Source: Buxus sempervirens
Taxonomy: Eukaryota; Streptophyta; Magnoliopsida; Buxales; Buxaceae
Direction of reading: 5' to 3'
Assembly: GCA_947561395.2 (NCBI GenBank)
Contig: OX387194.1
Span: 22,678,048 to 22,742,047, forward strand
DNA: 64,000 nucleotides
Shown here: positions 10,650 to 22,310 of the stretch, piece after piece
How the letters are laid out: every line of letters begins with the position of its first letter
Position numbering within the stretch: position 1 is the stretch's first letter
The notes under the pieces: generated by a model
Seen by the model: only the letters and a program-made list of their open reading frames with translations
Databases searched by the model: none
What the model was told of the DNA's origin: nothing
Position numbers and translations under genes: made by a program

Positions 10650-12708
10650 TGTGCGCACCTCGGGCACGCTAAAAAAGCATGTTACATGTTTTATGGAGTC
10701 GCCACTACCTGAAATGGTGCAGGTAGACACCTTGTTTGATTTTTTGGTCTGCACCAGTGATTCCGGATAAGTGACCCGATTACAACCCAGGGAAGTCCTT
10801 GAACACCCTGGGTTGCCCCACCGAAATGGATTCCCTTAAATTAGTTGGATATTTAATGGGCTCCTTTATTTATTATTTTTATTATTTTTATTTCTTTTCT
10901 AATTTTTTATCATTTTAAGTGTACAACAAATATTAATCTATATGTACAAGGCCTCCACAAAATTACATCGAAAGTAAAGCAATATGAACAAAACGAAACC
11001 ATGCTAAAACAATTTTCAACCACAAGAAAGAATCATTGCTTCAATGCTTGTTTCATTTGCTTTTTCCCTTTCTTATTATTTATTATTTTTGTTTTGTTTT
11101 TTATTGTTTTTATCATGCAAGATTAACTAATTACTAATTTACAAGGTAAGAAAATGAGACCACTTGAACTACTTTTAACCATGGCCTAATTACTAATTTA
11201 CAAGGGAAACAAAAAAAAAAAAAAAAATGAAACAACCTGAATTACTGTGCTATCCACATTCAAAGATTCATATCTCCCTCAATTCTTAACCAAATTGTGT
11301 GAAATTTGATTCCTTAGAATCATGACTTTAAACACTAAAATAACCTATAGTAGTTTTCAAAAATTTATTTTCATTTAAGAGATATGAAGCTCCAAAATTT
11401 ACTGTTAGACATTTCCAATTGAAAATCTGAACCAAAGAAAATTAAAAATAAAATACCTACTCATAGTGTAAGGTCTTGAGCATATTTTTAGATTAAACTA
11501 AAATAAAAATACCACAAATCTCATGAAGGACTCTAGACTTGAATCAAATTAGAACTAGGTGAAAAAAATTGGTTTATCTGGAAAACGGGTGCAAACCTAA
11601 TGCAGGAAAAAAAAATTCAGAACTTTACATCTTTGTATTTTTTTTTTTTACATGATAAAATTACCCAAAGCTATCAAACATATATACATGTCTCTTATCA
11701 ATCATGTAATCTTATCTCAAAAATTGTAATGAAAGAGAGGTATTATACAATGTATTAAACAAATGACTCACCTGTTATTGATTGACACTTTAAATCAGGT
11801 CTTGGAACCTTGGTGTGTCGTGAACAGCAGTTTTCCTTTCTCCCTCCTTGCTAGTAGACGTCCCTCTTCTTTTCTCTACTTCTTCCTACTTGCTCTTTAG
11901 AGAGCTCTCTTACTTGCTGCCCCTTCTTTTGTTTTTTCAAAGAACTCTCTTACTTTTTCTCTTCCCCTTTTGCTCCCAAATTCAAGCCCTTTTATAGAGA
12001 GTTCCCACCCCTTCAACTTCTTAACCCCTAACCTTTCCTCTTCCTCTCCTAAACCTCTCATTTCCTTAACTTCTCCTCTTCCTCTCTTAAACAACTAACC
12101 CTTCCTCTTCCTCTCTTTAAACCCTTAACTCTTCCTCTTCCTCGCTTAAACACCCTCATTCAATTAGGTTTGGTCAAAGTCTATTTTGTCCCACATTTTT
12201 ATTAGGCTTATATAATTTTTTTAAGCTTTGTCTCAATATCTCAAGAGAATATGAGTTGGACCAATTCATCCAACTCATTTCTCTTTTTTTATTTTTATTA
12301 TTATTATTTTTTTAATCTTAAACTTTTATTAACTTTGTTATTTATTTGCATAAGAAACCCCATTAGGAAACTTACTTATTTACTAAAACAACCCCACAAA
12401 ATTTTAATTTATCATTGGTTACATGGCAGCCACCATGGCATACACGTGGCTGCCATGTGGCATGCAATTTCAGTTTTGTAAAAATCCCCAAACTACCCTT
12501 TATTTCTTTTATTCATAACTTAGTCGTTTGAGATCCGATTTGAGCACGGTTTGGTGTATTGGAATCGGCTCAGAATTCTCTTTATTATGGGCTTGTTATT
12601 TATAAAAGATGGGTCAATTATAAAAACCTCGATTTACGTGCCCACATATATGCCGGTTTAAGATATGCTTTTTGGGCAATTTTATAATACAAAAATGGGG
12701 TGCTGACA
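10650..12708 (-). repeat. Element A 5' LTR (right copy)
   Basis: This is the promoter-bearing LTR: it starts TGTCAGCACCCC at 12708 and ends GGTGCGCACA at 10650. It holds the same 13 bp-arm inverted repeat as the left LTR at about 12420-12457, and a TATA box at 11990-11996 on the minus strand. Confidence 0.9.
11771..11996 (-). promoter_or_regulatory. Element A promoter and putative leader splice donor
   Basis: TATAAAA on the minus strand (11996 to 11990) sits about 710 bases from the LTR start. About 220 bases downstream is AACAG/GTGAGT (exon end 11772), a near-consensus plant 5' splice site. The only acceptor-like site I noted before gag is at 9342. Splicing between them is inference. Confidence 0.5.
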
Positions 12709-12713
12709 GAGGG

Positions 12714-14150
12714 GTTTTAATTTATTTACATTATTAATAATTATTTGATGAAATGGTTTAGTATGTCATATACATTCTACCAAATGAGATTTGAATGTTA
12801 TGTATTGAAATTGATTTAATAAATATTTAAAATATAGTGAAGGTGAATTAAAAGTTATAATTCTCATCAGTCCCCTCCTAGATTGTTGATCCTGTATAAA
12901 GAAAATGATTGCTTTTGGAAATCTACTAAATACGATCAATTTTTCATCTTCATGGCTTTTGCCTTGGGGTCGCATCTAGTTTCTATGTACTCAATATTTA
13001 AATTTCCAAGCTTTTTGATACTATGGTATCCCTAAATAATTTTAGTTTTGCTCGTATTGGCTCTATTTTTAGTTCTATGAAAGCTGCATCATCGCTGGAT
13101 AATACATATCAAGGTACTTGTTGAATATGACTTGTCAATTTGATATAAGCATTGGAAATGACAAGGTTTCGTAATTTAACCCTGAAGCCCTATTAATTTT
13201 TGGATACTCACAGTTTTAGTTGCCAATTGGTCTGCTACTAGTTAGCATTCCTTCATAATTTTATGGAACGGTCCATTTGCTTAGAACTTCTTCCTTCCCC
13301 AATACACATTATATTAGTTCTTTTGGTCCCCTATAGAAAGCTTTCTTAATATCGCACAAAGTTTTAAATAAAAATCATATGGATAGACACTCCTCTCTAA
13401 ATGTTTTTACTATTTTTCTAGTTGAAAATAGCTCCAATCACCTTCCGCACTAAATCAAATTTATTTTTAAAAATGTATTTGTCTTAATTATTGATACATC
13501 ACCTTTCAGACTTGGAATTTGAGAGGAAAATTGGACCATTTTTGGCTTGTATAATACAACTAAATATAAAACTAACATTCAGTTATTGATTTCAAAATTG
13601 GAATGCAATTTACTAGTTAAATGTTAAGGACCAACCATAAAAAGGGCCAAAAACAACTTGTGACCATTTTGATTCTGGGTATGTGCTCTTACTTGAAATT
13701 GTGGATAAACCATGATTGTGGATCTAACTTTAGCGTAACTATATGAAATTGGCAATGAATTTACGAGAAACATAACTTTTGAAGAACCCTCAACTAAATC
13801 TTAAAATTGACCTTATATTATAAATTCCCCAGATATAGTATGTTTATTTTTCAATGGACACAATTGAAATTAGAGAGGGAATACCAGTTATTTTATGAGT
13901 TCCTATGAGAGAAGACCAATAAATATTTTTCCATGTATTTTTCATTTCTATAATATCTCTTTTGTGGCATTGGTGAACATAATATACCATTTGGAATTTG
14001 TTTAAACGCACCATGGAGATGCTACTGAAATTTGGAAAACTTCAACCACTTTGATACAATTTATTTGTCATTTTTCAATTGCCACCATGCAGACAAAATA
14101 ACGCCCCAACCACCCTCCCCCCAACCAATTGGTTGTATGGAAATTGGTAG
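12714..14150. other. AT-rich DNA, no gene recognised
   Basis: Probably intron or upstream DNA of the host gene whose 3' exons lie at 16206-25988. A 41 bp exon-like segment at 13073-13113 (AG before, GT after) does not join in phase with the next exon, so it is not called. Confidence 0.4.
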
Positions 14151-14626
14151 GAAATGTTATTATATTATCATGGATATTAGCTCATGTTGCCGAAATTTTG
14201 ATGGCACAACCAACGAAATCAACATTTTAAGGACAATTTTGAGGAAAATATAATCTCATTTTGACAAAATTTTTATTGATAATTCTTCTCTATTTCTTGA
14301 GCTAGAAAAAAAAACTGAATAAATATTTTTTCACCCTAACAACCTAAAAATTACTCATTTATGAGTGCTTTGTGAATGTACACTCATATACATATTTGTT
14401 AACGACTTAAAGCATCTCACAAACTTTGGTATGAGGTAAATGTAAATGCTAGTTTTATTAAGTTACTTAACTTCTAATTTTATTTCCATCTTGTATCTCT
14501 TTGATATATGTCAATGATATCTTGCTATATTAGGTTAGATGGTGCTAATATGCTATATGCATAACTTTTTGTTATATTTGAGTATTATTTCTTGTGATTG
14601 TCAATTGCTTCGGCCTCCATAAAATT
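14151..14626 (+). repeat. Diverged direct repeat, copy 1
   Basis: Runs from GAAATGTTATTATA to CATAAAATT. It aligns along its full length with 14936-15431, about 785 bases downstream, sharing phrases such as GAGTGCTTTGTGAATG versus GAGTGTTTTGTGAATA. An old segmental duplication; no coding potential is seen. Confidence 0.7.
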
Positions 14627-14689
14627 CCCCTGCATAATTTGATCATTTAGGCATAATTTTTCTATATTTCTTTTGCTTGCTGCATTGTC

Positions 14690-14850
14690 ACACTTATGTA
14701 TACATACACACATACGCACACTTGCGTACACACACACACACACACACTTGTACATGCATATATACATATATTATATATATATCTATACACACACATATAT
14801 GTACTAATGTACATACATGCATAAATACGTATATGTATAATATAATTTTT
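14690..14850. repeat. CA/TA-rich microsatellite
   Basis: Runs of CACACACA and TATATATA fill the interval between the two direct repeat copies. Open frames on both strands here are compositional. Confidence 0.85.
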
Positions 14851-14935
14851 GCTTGTATTTATTCTTGTTTGCAATTATGGTGGCATGTTGATGAGATTTC
14901 TCTATTTCTTTCATTAGCAGCATGAAATTTGGGGG

Positions 14936-15431
14936 GAAATGTTATTATAATAAAAATTGCCTTATTTTGCCGAATTTTTGTGGCATGTTGCTGAAATTTT
15001 AGATATGGGAGAGTTTCACTAGTGTTCCTTCCAAAATTGACTTCTTAGGGGCAGTTTTAATTGAAATTTTACTTCCTTCTATCTAAATTTCCCCGATTTT
15101 CTGCTTTTCCATTTCTTTTGCTAAAGAAAAGAAAAGCTGAAAGACTATTTTTTTCACTATAACCAAGATAACTCTCATTTACGAGTGTTTTGTGAATATA
15201 TATGTATGCATGTAGTTATATATGTACTTTTAAAACATCTGAAACATCATAGAAGCTTGGTTTTAAGGTACATGAGGAGTTATTAAGCTTCTAATCTTAT
15301 TTTTATTAAATATTTCTTTGATTTTATGCTAATGATGTCTTGTCCTATTAGCCTAGATATATGCTATAGAATCAATTTTCTTATATTTTGGTATAATTCC
15401 TTGTGATTGTCTCTTAGACTTCTATAAAATT
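14936..15431 (+). repeat. Diverged direct repeat, copy 2
   Basis: Partner of 14151-14626, with small indels and about one change in every five to eight bases by eye. The two copies plus the microsatellite make up the 1.3 kb block. Confidence 0.7.
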
Positions 15432-16205
15432 GCACATCATATATATATTCTGGTCTTTTTTAACCTTCCTAACAATTTTAATTGGATTTTACAAGAGTTC
15501 AACACAATTTCCGTAATATTGACAAAATTTTGATTAAATTTTCTATCATGATAATGAAACTTCACCATGCATGCATGATGAAATGTCAAAACGAATCGTA
15601 GTATAAAACTTTGATTGGGATGGAGAGACAAGATTCATGTCGCCGACCCCACTTTGGTGGGAACTAGCTTATGTTGATGATGAGCTATGTAAAAGGAAAC
15701 GTACTTACTGCTACTGGACATTTTTAAGGGAACCAATATCAGTTAAAATATCATATTAAGCATTTTAATAAATAGTTGTATCTCAGATTATATTCTGGAC
15801 CCAAAAAATGCATGTAATCAATACATCACATAGAGGTAAATTGTATTTAAAATGCTCAAATAATTTGACAGATATATATTAACTAATAATCAAGAAATAA
15901 TAAAAATGAAAAGTGCTGAATACTAAAATGTTATTGTGATGTAAATAATTTATTATGATGTTAATCATTTATTTGGACGAACTCGGCCACATGTCTACAG
16001 CAAAATTCACTGCTACACAACCCCACCACTACCATATCCTATTCCCACACCCGCCTGCAACCCACCCAACCCATGGCTCTGTCTCACATTCTCTTGCTAA
16101 CTACTGCTTCTAGACTTTTTCTTAATGGAACTTTTTAATTTTTCATGGATACAACTATCATTATGATCTATCTTGATACTGTTGCTTTGTGTCCACTTCT
16201 CTTAG
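15432..16205. other. Intronic DNA before host exon
   Basis: Nothing definite. A phrase near 15636-15660 (TCGCCGACCCCACTTTGGTG) resembles the tail of plant non-LTR elements, but no body is visible. The segment ends in CCACTTCTCTTAG, a good acceptor for the exon at 16206. Confidence 0.4.
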
Positions 16206-16348
16206 TGAGGCCAATGATTTCAGTAGCCTTGATGGCATGAATAAGTCTAATCAACAACTATACCTTTTTGGGGGAGAAGACATACTGGTGAAAACCTTCT
16301 CAGAATCTCATCAATTGCCTGGTGTAAAGGGAAAACATTCCATTGACG
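16206..16348 (+). CDS. Host gene, internal exon (unknown function)
   Basis: A 143 bp exon-like segment with acceptor CTTCTCTTAG before it and donor GACG/GTATGC after it. It is open in the frame EANDFSSLDGMNKSNQQLYL and ends KGKHSID plus one base. Its phase (one base left over) fits exactly with the next exon at 25465, where G plus GT makes a Gly codon. The peptide is polar and Ser/Asn-rich; I do not recognise the family. Upstream exons were not found in the window; they may lie in or beyond the region now occupied by element A. Confidence 0.55.
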
Positions 16349-16589
16349 GTATGCTTACTCTTCAGTCCCTGTGGTTGATTTGATATTTGGCACATTGTAT
16401 TGTAAGATATGTTCTTTGTGAAGGTAAACTTTGCTAAGTTGTTTTAAGACCATATTCCATCGAAATTTTTCGCATGTAACTAATTGTTTGACATCCAATT
16501 CCCTGTGTATTTTTATTTTTGTAACTGATATTATTATATTGTCGTGATCATGCCTTGATGGTTTCGTTCTACATATTAACCCGTGTTTC

Positions 16590-17830
16590 AGTCATTAAAT
16601 GGATTGAAGAAGAGGCTAGCATCTTGGAGAATAAATTCTCTCTTTTGGAGGAAGGATCACTTTGATTAAAGCTGCAAACCATGTGATTGTTTATAATGCC
16701 TGAGACGGTAGTGGATATAAATGAAAAACTTGAGAGGGAATTTTAATGGGACAGGGGTGGACATTAGAAGATGGAAAGTGGTTTGTAATTGCATGGGCTG
16801 TGGGGGGACTGATGTGGGATTCATCTGTTCTAGCTAAGTGGCTTTGGCAATTCCACTATGATAGGAATGTTTGTGGTACAAAGCCATAGAAGTTGCTAAA
16901 AATGGATGGGATATTAATGTGAGAGCCTGTTGCCAGGGGTCTAGCCTGTGGAAGGCTGTAGTCTTCCTTATGCCAGTGTTTTTTTTTTCTCTTGAGTCTG
17001 ATTTCGTTTAGGTTCCGGTAAGTCCATCAGATTTTGGCATGACTCTTGGCGGGGAAATTATATCTTAGGCCTTAGCCTGTCAATTCTCTAGGATTTTCCG
17101 GATGTTCTCGCATCATGAGGGATTTATTAATTAGGTTATCTCTGTGTCTCTTTAGGGGCTTATCCTTCAGCAGGGATCTCAGGTCCCCAGAAATGGTCAA
17201 GCTAACTCTTTCTTCGAGTTCCTTAAGTATGTTTTTCTTGATTATCTCCATTTGAATAAGCATGTTTCGTGCCTGGATCCTAATAAGGAGTTCTCTTGCA
17301 AGTCCTTTTATTGTTGTTGTCAAGGCATCCTAGCTCCCCAGGTCTCTTACTTCTCTAAGGTGTTGCAGAAACCTGCTTGAACCCCAAAGATCTTGTGTCT
17401 GTGTGGACTACATTGTTGTATAAACTTTAACACTGCCGACAACCTTCAAGGAAGGTGCTCTGATTTGTTTCCTAACTTCTGCTTCCTTTTTCTGCAAAAG
17501 GATGAGACTGTTGATCACCTTTTTGTGCAGTAGGATTTCTTGGACAATTTGGCAGTGGTTTCTGTCAGGGATTGGTATGAGTTGGGTGTGACTCCTTGCT
17601 TTGTTTGACAAATGGCAGTGCTGTGGTTTGAGAAGACGGAGAGGATATTATATTGTCTTCTGTTCTTTGCTATGGTATGGTATATTTGGAAAGAGAGTTG
17701 TAATATGATCTTTGACAATGTTGGATTCTTTCTGCAGCGTGTTATTATAATTGCTACAGTTTCTTGAGGCATTGGTATTTATTGAGTTTGGGACCTTTTC
17801 TGTGACAGATATCATTAGCGGTTGGCATTA
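16590..17830 (+). pseudogene. Degenerate L1-type LINE, 3' part of the reverse transcriptase ORF
   Basis: In shifting frames the plus strand shows plant L1 signatures: KRLASW, then SFGGRITLIKAA, then LAKWLWQFHYDRN at about 16830-16870, then ETVDHLFVQ at about 17505-17530, and WYIWKESCNMIFDN near 17680-17715. These match, in order, the end of the reverse transcriptase domain and the following zinc-binding domain of non-LTR elements. Several stops and frameshifts interrupt it. It lies inside the large intron of the host gene, in the same orientation, and looks 5' truncated, as LINE copies usually are. Confidence 0.7.
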
Positions 17831-18454
17831 GTTATGTTTTTCTTCATTGGTAGGGAGCATGGTTTAGAATATCATGCTGATGTACCTTATCGACCAATCC
17901 AAAAATGGAAATGTATTGAGATACATATCGTATATGCATGGATACTGTATAAAAATCATGGATATCTTGGATATGCTTAAAAAATGGTGGATAATTAAAA
18001 CAAAATCAATTTAAAGACAAAAATAAGCTAAAAATATGACAAATGAACATGTTTCTTACATCATAAGCCTAAAATATATATATATTGATATGTAAACAAA
18101 TCGGCATTTGTGTAGTTGTATGAAAACTTCATAAAAAATTAATTATTTATTTTTGTATTTTTTGATTTAGTTTTTTTTTTTTTAGGAAAATAAGTTATTA
18201 AAAACCATATTTTAAATAAAAATTATAGCAATCATGGGGTTGATATACATAATTATATCAAAGATTATCCCATCCCATAGGCCATAGCTTATACGAAAGA
18301 GGGGGACACGTGCTAGTTAAGTAAGAGCACTTCCACCCCAATTGTCTCCTCCCATTTTATCTTCTTCTCTCCCTATTTACTTTCTTCTCATTGTTTTTCT
18401 TTTAGCAGAAGGTCCTAATCTCTCTCTCTCTCACAACTAGGTAACCAAGTTTCC
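17831..18454. other. Intronic AT-rich DNA
   Basis: No gene or clear element is seen. It includes a T run near 18170. Confidence 0.4.
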
Positions 18455-19195
18455 TTGCATCTGATGTGTGAATACACCATGGTGACTTTTTTTGTGTCCA
18501 ATGTGTGACTACACTGTGACGTCTCTATCTGCGTCCAACGTGTGAGATATGTTGTGATGACTCTGTCTTGCATCGATGCGTGAATACACAATGATGATTT
18601 TTTCTGTATCCAATGTGTGACTATGCTGTGACGTCTCTGTCCGCATCCAACGTGTGAGATACGCTGTGATGACTTTGTCTTACATCCAACGTGTGAATAC
18701 ACTATGATGACTTTTTCTGCATCCAATGTTTGATTACACTGTAACGTTTGTTATCTGCATCCAACGTGTGAGATACGCTGTGATGACCCTGTCTTGCATC
18801 CGATGTGTGAATACACCATGATAACTTTTTCTGCGTCTAATGTGTGATTACACTATGACGTCTCTGTCTGCATCCAACATGTGAGATACGTTGTTATGAC
18901 TCTGTCTTGGATCCGATGGGTGAATATACTATGATGACTTTTTCTATGTCCAATTTGTGATTACTCTGTGACGTCGCTATTAGCATCCATGTAAGATATG
19001 CTGTAATGACTGTCTTGCATCTGATGTGTGGATACATCATGATGACTTTTTCTATGTCCAATGTGTGATTACACTATGACGTTGCTGTCTGCATCCAACA
19101 TGTGAGATACGTTGTGATTACTCTGTCTTCCATCCGATGTGTGAATACACCATGATGACTTTTTCTGCGTCCAACGTGTGAGATACGCCGTGATG
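18455..19195. repeat. Tandem hairpin array, about 118 bp period
   Basis: About 20 short units alternate between GATGTGTGAATACACC, AATGTGTGATTACACT and AACGTGTGAGATACGC types, forming a roughly 118 bp higher-order repeat. Each unit is an imperfect inverted repeat. Outer arms are CATC/GATG or CGTC/GACG; inner arms are GTGT/ACAC or CGT/ACG. Element A carries the same repeat at 4130-4285, so this is a remnant of a related element. Confidence 0.85.
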
Positions 19196-19660
19196 ACAGG
19201 GACATGTGAGATTACTTACCCCGTTGCAGTCCGACAAAGTCCATAGACACCCTGGTTAACCTCATAAAAAAGGGGCCCCATGGGTCATCCCTGGTTGGCT
19301 TTAATTGAGTCTACTTTTCTCACCCTTGTCCTATTCCAGCTTATGTATTTTGGGACCTTTTTGGGCATCAAGTGCGGTTTAGCCGAATTTGATTAATTAT
19401 GTCCTTCAGAATGTGAAATAAGGTGTGTCTGAGTGAGTGGGGCCCTATTGGCATTTCAGGTTTAGTTTAGAGTTGATTTTATTCAAGGATTTACCAGAAA
19501 ACTAACTTTTTAAAGTTTCTGGATGTTGCACCATATACTTAGAGTGGTGCAACATGATCTCCTTCTGCACCATTTTGTAAATACGGTGCAACTGTAATTT
19601 TTTCCATCTGTTACACCATGTTTACAAGATGGTACATTCTTGAATTTTCTTGATCCTTGC
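19196..19660 (-). repeat. LTR fragment of the same element group
   Basis: Resembles the R-U5 half of the local LTRs in minus orientation: a phrase AAAGTCCATAGACACCCTGG near 19235, GGGGCCCC blocks near 19272 and 19440, then inverted repeats. One of these, at about 19524-19552, has perfect 9 bp arms GTTGCACCA/TGGTGCAAC. It is truncated on both sides: against the tandem array on the left and segment I on the right. Confidence 0.5.
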
Positions 19661-19879
19661 TGTGGGAACACGGCCCGTGGGGTCGGTTTAGGTCAATAGA
19701 GTTGCCACAATCTATGGTTCAATTTGGGTGTGGATGGACATCATGAAGATTAATTAATTAAGTGAAAATTTTAAACTTGGTCCAACCAGATTTTGGTTTA
19801 GGGGGTTCACTTAAGTGGTTGGGTAATACCTTCCCCACCCCTGGTTCAATGAACCAGTTACCTTATCTGAATTTCACCC

Positions 19880-20990
19880 TGAAAATTTATTTGCTTACAA
19901 TTTCCTAAAATTCTAATGAAAAATCTTAAATATTTACAAATCTAAAAAAAGAAAAGTTTCTAAGTTTGCTAAATTTTATACAAGTGGAATATTTCTAAAA
20001 TCCTAATATTTACGAATTTCTAAAAATTTTAAAAAATAAAGTTTCTAAGTTTACTAAAAAAAGGAAAGTTTCTAAGTGTTTCTAAATTTGCTAATATATA
20101 CAAATCTTAAAAAAGGAAAATTTTCTAAGTTTTCTAAATTTTATACAAAAGGATTATTTCTAAAATCTTAATATTTACAAATTTCTTGATATTTAAAGAT
20201 GCCAAAAAACTAAAGCATCTAAGACTTTCTTTTTTTTTCATTATTTATTAACAATTTCCTAAAATTAAAAAATTATAATATTTACAAGTCCTAAAAAGGG
20301 AAATTTCCTAATTTAACTAGAATTTGTACAAATAAACTATTTCTAAAATCCTAAGATGGCAAGATTTACAAATACTAATATTTACAAAAAGGAAATTTCT
20401 AATTCTAAAATTTATACAAAGGAAATATTCTAAAATGAAAAGATAAAAAAAAAAAAATTCAAGATTAACAAAATTCAAATATTTCCACCAGGAAATTTCC
20501 AATTTTGCTAAAATTTGTACAAATAGAATTTTTCTAAATGGCAAGATTCAAAAATCTAGAATTTCATATGTACAGAAATTCCTAAATTTAAATCCTAAAT
20601 TTCTAAAAATCCAAGCTTTCACAAAATCATAAAAAAATACAATAATTTAAACCTAAATATTTACACACAAAAAAAAAATTGGAATTTTATGGTTTATCAC
20701 ATAAAATGATATTTCAATGTGACATAGACCCAATCCCTAAATGAAAACAAAAGAAAAGAAAGATTATTTTTTAATTTTTAATTTTTTTCTAAAATTCTAA
20801 AAGAAGCTTAAATATTTACAAATCCTAAAAAGGGGACGTTTCTAATTTAACTAGAATTTGTACAAATAGACTATTTCTAAAATCCTGGAATGGCAAGATT
20901 TCTAAAATTCTATATATGCTAAAATTTCTAAAATTTTTAATTCCTAAAAATAAAATACGAAATTCAAATTTTCTGAAGTACAACTTCTGA
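19880..20990. repeat. AT-rich degenerate tandem region
   Basis: Repeated words of the type TCTAAAATCCTAATATTTACA recur every 50-150 bases inside LTR I. No coding capacity; open frames here are chance. Confidence 0.6.
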
Positions 20991-21573
20991 TTTTGTTTTT
21001 TTTTTTTTTTTTTTTTTTTGAGATTTCTAAAAAATACCTAGAACTAGTGTGGTGGAGATAATATTACTATGATGGATCGGATGTTGTGAGAGAGAAATCA
21101 TCTGTTGGAATAAATAAACTACAAATGTTAATAGACAACTCTAAAAATGAAAGTGAAAGAGTCTTGCATACGCATAGGATCAAGCTCACTGAAGATTTCA
21201 TTTTGCAATAACAGAACTATAAACACCCAAACCAAATGATGAGATTGCAACCCTTATACAACGGATAAAACTGAATAAAAAACGACTTTAATACCAAGAG
21301 TGAATATGCAAATTCCACTTAAAAATAAAAAAATAAAATAAAGTGACAAAGGAATCATTATTGAACATTACAGTCAAACTATTATTGAAACAGGCCTCAT
21401 GACAATTAAAACTTTATCATCTCATTGTCAACCAGCAGATTAATTAAATCATAACAGCCACACAAAAAAACTTAAAAAGCCTACATTTAGATTAAGCCAA
21501 CCTAGAAAACCAATCACCAGGCACCATAGAGAAATGATAATCAGGGATTCAGACGAATAAAGATGTTTACAGA

Positions 21574-21649
21574 ATTAGTCTTAGCAGTTTCTGACTCCGG
21601 AAAATGAAAGCATTAGTCTTAGCAGTTTCTGACTCCGGAAAATGAAAGC
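21574..21649. repeat. 38 bp tandem duplication
   Basis: Two identical copies, each starting ATTAGTCTTAGCAG, at 21574-21611 and 21612-21649. Their identity implies a recent duplication. Confidence 0.9.
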
Positions 21650-21879
21650 TTGTCTATGACCGATCCAAAAGATGACTTGATAGAAGAAACAGAAATCCAC
21701 CTTGAATTCCTCTGGTTCAGAAACAGACATTAATTGCCGCAGAGAAAGTCTGCTCAGGGAGCAGAAGAGTATCCATGAGAGGGTGCCCAAAAGCTGTCTG
21801 ATAAAAGGGGCCTGCAAAACAGAGTGAGGGTGCGACTGGGAAAATTGTGACAAAGGTGAGAGAAGCTGTGAGCACGTGA

Positions 21880-22310
21880 GAATGAAGCGTGAGGGGGAGA
21901 GAGAGAGCAGCGTGTAATGACAAAGAAAGGACTGCAACTAAAAGAGGGAAGTTGTGACGGAGGAGAGAGAGAGGGGGCGTGCAACTGAGAGAAGAAGATT
22001 GCTGGAGAGAAGGGTTTGTTGCTGCGACAAGAGAGATAGAGTGTGATGGGTTGCAAGATAGAGAGAAACAGGGGTTCGTTTGAAGGGTTTATGCCAGCAG
22101 AAAGAGTTTCTTTAGAGAGTGGAAGAAGCTCCCTTTTATAGGGGCTGGTTGCTCACGGAAGAGAGAGAGAGAGAGTTACAGCAAAATGGAAAGAAAAATC
22201 CCCCCAGCCTCTTTGGAGTATTTTGGACCTAAGAGAGAAATAGAAAGAGAGAGAGAGCTAGCCAAAGATTGAGAGAGATGTGAGAGTTGCTGCCAGAGGG
22301 AGAGAGGTCT
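21880..22310. repeat. GA-rich 5' untranslated-like segment of LTR I
   Basis: Purine-rich (GAGA) on the plus strand around and after the TATA box of LTR I. CT-rich leaders downstream of the TATA box are also seen in the LTRs of A, B and D. Short frames here are compositional. Confidence 0.5.

Larger units (their letters stand above)
141..12708 (-). mobile_element. Element A: full-length gag-only Ty3/gypsy-type LTR retrotransposon
   Basis: A 12.6 kb element is bounded by two near-identical direct repeats of about 2.05 kb (141-2191 and 10650-12708). Both run from TGTGYGCACC to GACA in plus coordinates. Flanking 5-mers are GAAGG (136-140) and GAGGG (12709-12713), a target-site duplication with one change. 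Orientation is minus: a primer-binding site lies just inside the right LTR, a polypurine tract just inside the left LTR, and gag reads leftward. Internal order in reading direction is leader, gag, hAT insert inside gag, a second gag C-terminal module, a non-coding region, tandem repeats, and polypurine tract. I found no protease, reverse transcriptase, RNase H or integrase on either strand, so it is probably non-autonomous. The gag and primer-site type suggest the Tat/Ogre side of Ty3/gypsy, but that lineage call is inference. Confidence 0.9.

Noticed and set aside
13073..13113. Possible 41 bp host exon
   Set aside because: Splice-like borders, but its only open phase gives a stop when joined to the exon at 16206.
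14677..14925. His/Thr-rich 82-codon frame
   Set aside because: Translation of a CA/TA microsatellite.
15636..15660. Tail of a LINE or SINE
   Set aside because: Only one short phrase fits; no body, poly(A) or target duplication found.
21581..22056. Three overlapping 68-118 codon minus-strand frames
   Set aside because: Come from the CT-rich leader of LTR I (minus strand) and a 38 bp duplication.
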